53,510 nt of DNA from UBA7702 sp051866595. GTDB lineage: Bacteria > Bacillota > Dehalobacteriia > UBA7702. The position numbers were made by a program, and so were the translations under genes. Location of the stretch: NCBI GenBank assembly GCA_051866595.1, contig JBJDXI010000069.1:1-53510 (forward strand). The letters are read 5' to 3'. The notes under the pieces are model-generated. The model was not told where the DNA came from. It worked only from the letters and a program-made list of their open reading frames with translations, and made no database searches. Each line of letters opens with the position of its first letter. Position 1 is the stretch's first letter. Shown here piece by piece: positions 6,864 through 14,008 of the stretch.

Positions 6864-9631
6864 GACCGATCCGATTAACCCTTTCCGCCTTCGGTCCCTA
6901 CGCCGGGAAAACCATCATGGATCTGGAGCCCCTGGGCACCGGCGGACTGTACCTCATCACCGGAGAAACCGGCGCGGGAAAAACCACCCTCTTTGACGCT
7001 GTTACCTACGCCCTTTACGGAGAACCCAGCGGCGACCAGCGAAAAGTTTCCATGCTGCGCTCCAAATACGCCAAGACGGAAACCCCCACCTTCGCGGAGC
7101 TGGTTTTTGAATGTAAAGGAAAACAGTATACCGTCCGGCGCAGTCCCGCCTATGAGCGTCCGGCCAAACGAGGAAATAAAATGGTGGAAGAAAAAGCCTC
7201 CGCTGAGCTGATCCTCCCCGACGGTTCCCTCATCACCAAAGAAAAAGCCGTTACCGCCGCGGTCTGCGGCATCATCGGCATCGACCGCCGCCAGTTTACC
7301 AGCATCGCCATGATCGCCCAGGGCGATTTTCAGAAACTGCTTTTGGCCTCCACCGAGGAACGGGAAAAGATCTTCCGCCAGATTTTCCATACCCATTGCT
7401 ATGAGAAACTCCAGAAAAAACTCAGCGACGCGGCCAAAGCCCTGAACAAAGAAAGAACGCTGAAAAAAAGCGGCATCCAACAGGATATTCAGATGATCAG
7501 CTGGGAGGAAAGGGACCCCCTTTATGAGGAAGTAACAAAAGCCAAAGAAGACGGTCTGCCCCTTGATGACATTCTCACCCTGCTGGAAACGCTCCTCCAA
7601 AAGGACAAGGAAGAAAAAGAAGCGAACCGAAAGAAACGGGAAGAAATCGGCGAGAAAAAAGAACAGACCGCCGCCGCCATCAACGCCGCGAAAAACCGGG
7701 AACAGATGGAAAAAGAGCTCCAAAAAGAGGAAGCCGCCCTCGAAAAAGACGAAGAGGAACAGGCCGAAAGCGAAAAGGCTTTTCTGGCCGAAAAAGAAAA
7801 GGAAAGCCGCAGGGAAGAGCTGCGAAAAAGCATTACCCTGGCCGAAAGCGAACTGGGCCGCTACGATGAATGGGAAGCCCTTCGCCGCGCGGTCAGAGAT
7901 TTTCAAAACCGGCTCAAAGCAGATGAAGCCGCCCGAACCCAATATGAAGAAAACCTTACCGTACTGGGGCAAAAACACGAGGAACTGAAAGCGGAATACG
8001 AAATGCTGAAAGCCAGCGACACCCGTCTTCTTGCCCTTCAACAAAGGGAAAAAGAAGCGGAAAAGAGCATGGCAGAGCTGAACCGCATCGAAGGAAAACT
8101 CCGGGATTGTGAAGATCAGCGTCAGCGCTGCGCCAAAGCCCAAAAGGAATATACCGGCTGCCGCCGCGTTCTGGAGGAAACCGAAGAAGTCTACGGACAG
8201 ATGTACCGTTCCTTTCTGGATCATCAGGCGGGAATCCTCGCCGAGGAGCTGGAGCCGGAGCGGCCCTGCCCCGTCTGCGGCTCCCTTCATCACCCCGCCC
8301 CGGCGAAGAAACCCGCTCACGCGCCGACAGAAAAGGAACTGAAAACCGGAGAAGAAAACAGGGACAAGGCCCGTGCCCAAGCCGAGAAAGCCGGTGTCAA
8401 CGCCGGCAGAGAACGGGCCGCCCTCCAACAGAAAGAAGCGGAGATTGAAGAGCTCTGCCGGGCCTTATACGACGAGGAAACCGGCGAAACCGCCGCAGAA
8501 ACCGTCACCCGAAAAACCGCGGAGCTGGCCGCGAAAAGGATCTCGTTAAAAGAAGAAATCGCCGAAGTAACGAAAGAGGTTCGCCGAAAAACGGCGCTGG
8601 AAACCAAAATCCTGCCCCAAGCAGAGAAAAAAGCAGAGGGATTTCGTCAAAAACTCAGCGAAGCGAAAACCGCCGCGGAAAAAGACCGGACCTCCCTCGC
8701 TCATTACGAAGAAGAGACCCGCAAAAAAGCTCAAAATCTGGCGTTCTCCGGCAAGGAAGAAGCCGAGGCCGCCCTTGAGAATGACCGAGCCCTGCTCCGC
8801 CGGATGGAGGAAGAATATAACAAAGCGAAAAGCCGATTTGAGAACATCCACCAAAGCATCACCGGGAGAAAAAGCCGGATCGAAGCTTTCCAAAGCCAAC
8901 GGAAAGAGATCTCCGCCGATAATCTTCGGGAACAACAGGCCCGTTATGCCGTCCTCAAAGAGGAAGAAAACCGGCTCCATGAACAGATTGAAAAACAGAC
9001 CTCACGCATCGACACCAATACCGCCGCCCTTCACAACATCCGGAAAAAATCCGGCGATATGGCGGTAATCGAAGAAAAATACCGCTGGGTCAACGCCCTT
9101 TCGGAAACCGCCAACGGCAGTCTCCGGGGAAGCCGGGACAAAATCAAGCTGGAAACCTACGTCCAGATGACCTATTTCGACCGCATCCTGCGGCGGGCCA
9201 ATATCCGCCTGATGGCCATGACCGACGGCCAGTACGACCTCAAACGGGCCGAGGCCGCCGCCGACAGCCGTTCCCAGACGGGGCTGGATCTCAATGTCAT
9301 CGACCATTACAACGGCACCGAGCGCAGTGTCCGCACGCTCTCCGGCGGTGAGACTTTTCTGGCCTCCCTCTGTCTGGCTCTGGGTCTCTCCGACGAAATC
9401 CGCTCCTCCGCCGGGGGCATCCGCATCGACACCATGTTCATTGACGAGGGATTTGGCTCCCTCGACGAGGAATCTCTCCGTCAGGCCGTGAAAGCCTTGA
9501 ACGATCTCACCGAAGGCAGCCGTCTCGTGGGCATCATCTCCCACGTGGCCGAGCTCAAGGAAAAGATCGAGAAGCAGATCGTCGTCACCAAAGAAAAAAC
9601 CGGCGGCAGCCGGGTGGAAATCATCGTCTGA
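6860..9631 (+). CDS. sbcC: Exonuclease SbcCD subunit C (Rad50-like SMC ATPase)
   Basis: 923 residues. Walker A GETGAGKTTLFDAV is near the N-terminus; long coiled coils rich in Glu, Lys and Ala follow. The zinc hook CPVC is at about residues 470-473, midway, as in Rad50. The second coil returns to the ABC signature LSGGETFLASLCLALGLSD and Walker B MFIDEGFGSLDEES. It works with SbcD at DNA ends, with ATP binding gating nuclease access. The gene ends in a strong terminator that also serves the convergent gene. Confidence 0.96.
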   Translation: MRPIRLTLSAFGPYAGKTIMDLEPLGTGGLYLITGETGAGKTTLFDAVTYALYGEPSGDQRKVSMLRSKYAKTETPTFAELVFECKGKQYTVRRSPAYERPAKRGNKMVEEKASAELILPDGSLITKEKAVTAAVCGIIGIDRRQFTSIAMIAQGDFQKLLLASTEEREKIFRQIFHTHCYEKLQKKLSDAAKALNKERTLKKSGIQQDIQMISWEERDPLYEEVTKAKEDGLPLDDILTLLETLLQKDKEEKEANRKKREEIGEKKEQTAAAINAAKNREQMEKELQKEEAALEKDEEEQAESEKAFLAEKEKESRREELRKSITLAESELGRYDEWEALRRAVRDFQNRLKADEAARTQYEENLTVLGQKHEELKAEYEMLKASDTRLLALQQREKEAEKSMAELNRIEGKLRDCEDQRQRCAKAQKEYTGCRRVLEETEEVYGQMYRSFLDHQAGILAEELEPERPCPVCGSLHHPAPAKKPAHAPTEKELKTGEENRDKARAQAEKAGVNAGRERAALQQKEAEIEELCRALYDEETGETAAETVTRKTAELAAKRISLKEEIAEVTKEVRRKTALETKILPQAEKKAEGFRQKLSEAKTAAEKDRTSLAHYEEETRKKAQNLAFSGKEEAEAALENDRALLRRMEEEYNKAKSRFENIHQSITGRKSRIEAFQSQRKEISADNLREQQARYAVLKEEENRLHEQIEKQTSRIDTNTAALHNIRKKSGDMAVIEEKYRWVNALSETANGSLRGSRDKIKLETYVQMTYFDRILRRANIRLMAMTDGQYDLKRAEAAADSRSQTGLDLNVIDHYNGTERSVRTLSGGETFLASLCLALGLSDEIRSSAGGIRIDTMFIDEGFGSLDEESLRQAVKALNDLTEGSRLVGIISHVAELKEKIEKQIVVTKEKTGGSRVEIIV

Positions 9632-9667
9632 AAAAAGCGTACCCGTGATAAGCGGGTACGCTTTTTT
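9632..9667. terminator. Bidirectional terminator between sbcC and the GpsA-like gene
   Basis: AAAAAAGCGTACCCG stem with its complement CGGGTACGCTTTTTT; A and T tracts on both sides allow use from either direction. Confidence 0.93.
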
Positions 9668-9673
9668 GCTTAT

Positions 9674-10897
9674 TTAAAACTCATTTTTCAGACTGCGGCT
9701 AAAGAGCATCTGGAGGATGCCGTCGGGATTGCGGTTTTCGTAAAGAATCTGATAAACGGCCTCGCAGATAGGAAGCTCCACGCCGTAGGCCTTGCCAAGA
9801 TTGCGGAGGGCCTTCACGGTATAGTACCCTTCGGCCAGCTTATGATAGGCCTTATGCTGCACCACACTGCGGCCGAAGGCCAGATTCTGGCTGTGGGAGG
9901 AAAACAGCGTCGCCTCGTAATCGCCGAGGTGGCAGAGGCCGTAAGCCGAAGAGGCCTTGCCGCCCATGGCGACGATGAGATTGGAAATCTCCTTGGTTCC
10001 CCGGGCCATCAGCGCCCCTTTCAGGGAGCTCATATCACGGCCTTCCAGCATCCCGGCGGCAATGCCGATGACGTTTTTCGCCGCGGCGCCGATTTCATTG
10101 CCCAGCAGGTCGGTTCCGTAATAAAAACGGATGAGATCACTGGAAAAGCTCTGAATCAGCTCTCTTTTGGCAAATTCGTCGTTGCTGTCGATGACCATGC
10201 AGTTGGGGATTCCCCGGTAAAATTCCTGCACATGGCCGGGGCCGAGCCATACCGCCACTTTATTGGAGGGGTGCACCTCATCGCTGACCACCTGTGAAAG
10301 GCGGCGGCCGGTCTCAATCTCGATGCCCTTCATGCACAGCACGATGATTTTATCCCGGATGTCCAGCTCCTTCAATCGCAGCGAAACATCCTGAAGCTGC
10401 TGGGCACTGATGGAAATCACCACAATATCCGCTTTGGGGCAGAGGTCGTAGGAGGTCACCAGACCGATGGATTCGGGAATGGAGAGATGCTCATTTTTTC
10501 TGGTGGCTTTCAGCTCTTTCATCCGCGCCGAGGTTTCCCGGCCGTAAAGGGTCACGTCATGACCGATTTTATCAAGGTACCAGGCCAGAAACGTCCCCCA
10601 GCGGCCGCAGCCGATGGTGAACACCTTTTTCACCGGTTTTTCCTCGTCGGGGAAACGCACTTCCTTCTGGAATTGGATATGATCCAGATCCGCCCGGATA
10701 ATGTCATTGACGGTAATGCCGTACATATCCGAGAGCTTGACCAAAAGCTCAATATCGGGGATGGAAGCACCCGTTTCCCATTTCGACACCGCCTGACGGG
10801 AGACGTTGAGTCGGCCGGCGAGGTCATCCTGGGTAATTTTATAGTATTTCCGCAGTTCCGTCAGGAACTGACCGATTTTCACGTAATCCAATTTCAT
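9674..10897 (-). CDS. Glycerol-3-phosphate dehydrogenase fused to an XRE helix-turn-helix
   Basis: Residues about 7-63 form an XRE/Cro DNA-binding domain (KITQDDLAGRLNVSRQAVSK). After a short linker comes a complete GpsA-type dehydrogenase: Rossmann motif IGCGRWGTFLAW (about 94-105), GPGHVQEFYRGIPN, and the catalytic lysine segment IGAAAKNVIGIAAG followed by CHLGDYEATLFSSHSQN. GpsA makes sn-glycerol 3-phosphate for phospholipids. The fusion suggests that the enzyme, or its substrate/NADH state, also regulates transcription; that is inference. Start choice: GAGG sits only 2 nt before this ATG but 8 nt before TTG at 10891, so translation may begin at the TTG. The open frame extends to 10981 without an RBS. 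Confidence 0.88.
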   Translation of the reverse strand: MKLDYVKIGQFLTELRKYYKITQDDLAGRLNVSRQAVSKWETGASIPDIELLVKLSDMYGITVNDIIRADLDHIQFQKEVRFPDEEKPVKKVFTIGCGRWGTFLAWYLDKIGHDVTLYGRETSARMKELKATRKNEHLSIPESIGLVTSYDLCPKADIVVISISAQQLQDVSLRLKELDIRDKIIVLCMKGIEIETGRRLSQVVSDEVHPSNKVAVWLGPGHVQEFYRGIPNCMVIDSNDEFAKRELIQSFSSDLIRFYYGTDLLGNEIGAAAKNVIGIAAGMLEGRDMSSLKGALMARGTKEISNLIVAMGGKASSAYGLCHLGDYEATLFSSHSQNLAFGRSVVQHKAYHKLAEGYYTVKALRNLGKAYGVELPICEAVYQILYENRNPDGILQMLFSRSLKNEF

Positions 10898-11127
10898 CAC
10901 CTCGGTTGTTCTGCACCTATTGTAACAGCTCCGCCCCGAAGAAGCGAGCAACGCTCCGTAGCGGGAAAGACTGAAACGCAACTTCTTTTCGCAGACTTTT
11001 TATCATTTTACCACAGACCAAGCGAAAAAAACAGCGTAACCTTCCGCCGCTCCCGCCTCAAAAGCGTTTCAAGACGGTTCGGACGCCCTAAGGGCGTTTC
11101 AAAACGATTTCGAACGCCCTCCTTTTT

Positions 11128-12291
11128 TCAGGCTTTGCCGTCAAAATGAACGACCGTTTCATACTCCATACCCTTTTCTTTTAAACCGGCGTCGATTTGC
11201 TCTTTCAATTCCTTATAGGGCGTTTCCATGCTGTAAGGCACCGCCAGATCGAAAACGAGCTTGGTCTGATGAGCGCCGCGGACAAGGCGGAAATCGTGCA
11301 TGGAGAGGGCGGGATGAATCCCGGCAATGACGGTTTTCACCTGTTCCCGGGCGTCGTTCCATTCATCGTCGTTGAGAACGACGGGGTCGTAATGAATCAC
11401 CAGATTCACGTTGAGCTCCTCCATGGCCTCCCACTCGATTTCATCAATCATATCGTGGCAGTCCAGGGGATCTTCCTCGGCGCTGACTTCGGCGTGAACC
11501 GTGGCGTAGCATTGCCCCGGGCCATAATCGTGAACAAGGAGATCGTGGATGCCCAGCACCTTTTCGCGGGAAAGCACCATTTGGCTTAAATTTTCAATCA
11601 GCTCCTCATCGGCCTGTTTCCCCAGGAGGGGCGAAATCGTTTCCCTGGCGATATTCACACCGGAATAAAGAATGAACAACGCCACGGCCAGACCGACGAT
11701 GCCGTCGATATTCACATGGAAGAAATACTGCACCAGACAGCCCAGCAGAACCGCCGAGGACGTAATCACGTCGTTGCGGCTGTCCACGGAAGTGGCTTTC
11801 AGCGTAGTGGAGCGGATTTTCTTGCCCAGAGAACCGAAAAAGCCCATCATCCACAGCTTGACGCTGATGGAGGCAAGGAGCACGATAAAGGTAAACAGCG
11901 TAAATTCCACCGCCGCGGGATGAATGATTTTCATTACCGAGGTTTTGGCCAGCTCCGCGCCGATGATCAGAATCAGCGCCGCCACCACCAGACCGGAGAG
12001 GTATTCATAGCGGGCGTGGCCGTAGGGATGCTCGGCGTCGGCGGGTTGCTGAGCCATGCGGAACCCCAACAGCGTCACAACGGAAGAGGACGCGTCGGAA
12101 AGGTTGTTCACCGCGTCGGCAATGATGGAAACGGAACCTGCAATCCAGCCCACCACCAGTTTCCCCAGAAATAAAAGCGTGTTGCAGACAATGCCCGTCA
12201 ACCCGGCCAGCTTGCCGATGGCCGAACGCACCGAGGGATCTTCCACCCGGCTGTGGTCTTTGACAAAGAGCCGTAAAAGAAGATTCGTCAT
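11128..12291 (-). CDS. Cation diffusion facilitator metal exporter
   Basis: 387 residues with the CDF pattern: six membrane helices, metal-site acidic residues in ADAVNNLSD (TM2) and SVDSRNDV (TM5), and a cytoplasmic C-terminal dimerisation domain with HDLLVHDYGPG. An additional C-terminal ferredoxin-like segment makes it longer than the classic 300 residues. It exports divalent metals in exchange for protons. The NiCo-type riboswitch in its leader (12358-12436) points to Ni(II)/Co(II), or Fe(II) as has been proposed for this riboswitch class. The RBS GGAGGTG lies 8-9 nt before the ATG. Confidence 0.92.
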   Translation of the reverse strand: MTNLLLRLFVKDHSRVEDPSVRSAIGKLAGLTGIVCNTLLFLGKLVVGWIAGSVSIIADAVNNLSDASSSVVTLLGFRMAQQPADAEHPYGHARYEYLSGLVVAALILIIGAELAKTSVMKIIHPAAVEFTLFTFIVLLASISVKLWMMGFFGSLGKKIRSTTLKATSVDSRNDVITSSAVLLGCLVQYFFHVNIDGIVGLAVALFILYSGVNIARETISPLLGKQADEELIENLSQMVLSREKVLGIHDLLVHDYGPGQCYATVHAEVSAEEDPLDCHDMIDEIEWEAMEELNVNLVIHYDPVVLNDDEWNDAREQVKTVIAGIHPALSMHDFRLVRGAHQTKLVFDLAVPYSMETPYKELKEQIDAGLKEKGMEYETVVHFDGKA

Positions 12292-12335
12292 AAAAAAACA
12301 CCTCCGAACTGTTTTCAGACCGAAATCCGAAAGAA

Positions 12336-12376
12336 AAAACCACGAAGCAGCAATTCTTTTACTGTCCCGTGGTACA
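12336..12376 (-). terminator. Attenuator terminator in the CDF leader
   Basis: ACCACG pairs with CGTGGT around a second stem CAGTAA/TTGCTG, followed by TTTTTT, about 45 bases before the CDF start codon. Its 5' arm shares the ACCACGGGACAG segment with the aptamer, so metal binding would block it. Confidence 0.8.
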
Positions 12377-12436
12377 ATCCACTGTCACAAAAGTGACCCG
12401 ACTCCAGACGTATATCCGGTCTGTTCAGTTTCGCTA
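12358..12436 (-). promoter_or_regulatory. NiCo (czcD) riboswitch
   Basis: Reading the minus strand: CTGAACAGAC with hairpin CAGAC/GTCTG, then GAGTCGGG, hairpin GTCAC/GTGAC, AGTGG, hairpin GTGG/CCAC and finally GGGACAG. The order of four short helices and the conserved purine-rich joints (GAGTCGGG, GGGACAG) match the NiCo four-way junction from memory. The closing stem P1 is weak here. It lies between a perfect promoter and an attenuator ahead of a metal exporter gene, as in known examples. A covariance search against Rfam NiCo would settle it. Confidence 0.8.
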
Positions 12437-12464
12437 TTTCGTATTGCGTGAATCATATTTATTT

Positions 12465-12493
12465 ATTATATCAGCCACAGCGTACAGCGTCAA
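12465..12493 (-). promoter_or_regulatory. Promoter of the NiCo riboswitch-CDF transcript
   Basis: TTGACG, 17 bases, TATAAT on the minus strand; the start point would fall near 12458, some 20 bases before the aptamer. Confidence 0.85.
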
Positions 12494-12529
12494 CAAAAAA
12501 ATACAGCGCCGGATTTCATCCCAAAATCA

Positions 12530-12562
12530 GAAAAGAACCCCTGTTCCAAGGGGTTCTCTTTT
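12530..12562 (-). terminator. Terminator after the DUF4317 gene
   Basis: GAACCCC/GGGGTTC stem followed by TTTT on the minus strand, immediately after the stop codon. Confidence 0.85.
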
Positions 12563-13708
12563 TTATTCTTCTTCACCGATGTCCACACCGACACCGTTGA
12601 CCTCCACCCCTTCATTGGCAGGAATGAGAAGGTACTTGCGGCCGTTGATGACTTTGGTCTGAATCACGCAGGTATATTCTGGATCCACGGTGATTTTCAC
12701 GTTGGGCGCTTCAATCTGAAATTTTTTGCTGTCCATAATATTGCCGGGATTCAACGCCGCGTTTTCCCCAAAACAGGCGTCGCAGGCTTTTTGAAAGGAC
12801 GCGGTTTTTTCCTCGGAAACGCCGCTGTTCCGGAGAACCTCGCAGACTTCGCCGGAGGAAATTTTCAACGGTTCCGGATCCTTGCTCTCCTTGTGAAGCA
12901 AAACACGGCCGTGGATATGCTCATGGAGATCCTGCACCACATCGAAGCGGCAGTCCTCCTCCAGGGCGCTTTCCAGCACACCTTGAAAGGCGGCTTTCTG
13001 CTCTCCGGCGGACATGGGAATTTCCCCGGTGTGAAACACCGCGTCGATAAAATCCAGATTCATCGTGGTATGGTCCTTGGTGTAAAACACCGCGTTATAG
13101 AGGTCGGCGGCGCGGTCATTGAAGGCGGGAAACATAAAGCCCACTTCCGGGGCGCCCACAAGCTGCACCGAATTATGGCGGCGAAACCCGTTTTCCATAG
13201 GGGCGTAGCCCAGCTCCGGCCGGCCGTCCTTCACCGGACACACACTGCACAGGAGATAAGAAAACATGGATTCCGAGGCGTCCTTCTGAATCTCGCCGTC
13301 GGCGCCGCGGTACGGCACGTCGTAATGGTCGCAGGCCAGCAAAATGAGATAATTATGCTCTTTGAAATCGAGGGTTTCGATGATTTTCCGGTAAAGCTGT
13401 TCCCGGGCGTCGGCGTCGGCCAGGGAGGAGGACCAGAGCGACATGAGGAGCTTGTGTTCCTCCCCGTTCATCACCTGATCGGCGGTGAAAACGATGTCCA
13501 CCAGTCCCTTGCCCAAACCGCCGGAAAGCACTTTTTTCAAAAAACCGAGATACTTTTCGGTTTCAAATTCATCCATCAGACCGAGGGACTCATCCAGATA
13601 GGAAATAATTTCCTTGTTGCCGTTGACGTAGCAGCCGTAAACGGTGCCGATATTGTTTTTATCCGGCGTGAGATGACGGCGGATTTCGCTTAATTCTTTC
13701 TGATTCAT
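12563..13708 (-). CDS. DUF4317 family protein
   Basis: 381 residues starting MNQKELSEIRRHLTPDKNNI, which I recognise as the DUF4317 family common in Clostridia. AGAGGG precedes the ATG by 5 nt; the frame is open upstream to 13852 but without an RBS and across the likely promoter. No signal peptide or membrane helix; a cytoplasmic protein. No catalytic motif is obvious and the function is unknown. Monocistronic between two terminators. Confidence 0.88.
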   Translation of the reverse strand: MNQKELSEIRRHLTPDKNNIGTVYGCYVNGNKEIISYLDESLGLMDEFETEKYLGFLKKVLSGGLGKGLVDIVFTADQVMNGEEHKLLMSLWSSSLADADAREQLYRKIIETLDFKEHNYLILLACDHYDVPYRGADGEIQKDASESMFSYLLCSVCPVKDGRPELGYAPMENGFRRHNSVQLVGAPEVGFMFPAFNDRAADLYNAVFYTKDHTTMNLDFIDAVFHTGEIPMSAGEQKAAFQGVLESALEEDCRFDVVQDLHEHIHGRVLLHKESKDPEPLKISSGEVCEVLRNSGVSEEKTASFQKACDACFGENAALNPGNIMDSKKFQIEAPNVKITVDPEYTCVIQTKVINGRKYLLIPANEGVEVNGVGVDIGEEE

Positions 13709-13787
13709 AACATCCCTCTTTCTCTGTTTCCGCTGTTTTCCGCGGGTGACATAAAGTATACCATTTTTCAAAAAGGAAGTCCAGCCA

Positions 13788-13828
13788 AAAGGAAAGCCCG
13801 GCACGGTAGTTTCTCCGCGCCGGGGCTT
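13788..13828 (-). terminator. Hairpin upstream of the DUF4317 gene, possible terminator of the 14009 gene
   Basis: AGCCC(C)GGC pairs with GCCGGGCT around a 16-base loop, followed by TTCCTTTT on the minus strand. Confidence 0.6.
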
Positions 13829-13876
13829 CTCCGTCGATCTTCCGTTGTCCATTTTAAATGAAGCAGAAAAGGTTCT

Positions 13877-13916
13877 CCGCGGCGGAGGAACAGAGGTGAA
13901 AAAACCTCCGCCGCGG
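13877..13916. repeat. Perfect 12-bp inverted repeat (GC-rich hairpin)
   Basis: CCGCGGCGGAGG at 13877-13888 and CCTCCGCCGCGG at 13905-13916. It lies about 90 bases after the stop of the SLH gene at 14009 and may stabilise or end that transcript; the T-run is weak. Confidence 0.65.
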
Positions 13917-14008
13917 TCGTGTGTAAAGTGGATGTTTGATTCTTTTGTTTCAGGTTTTTACTTCATGTTTTTGTGTATAAACGAAACGGAAAAGAAACGC
14001 ACCTCCTT

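Noticed and set aside
11060..11120. Terminator of the CDF gene
   Set aside because: An ACGCCC/GGGCGT hairpin is present, but there is no clear T-run on the minus strand, so I did not list it as a terminator.
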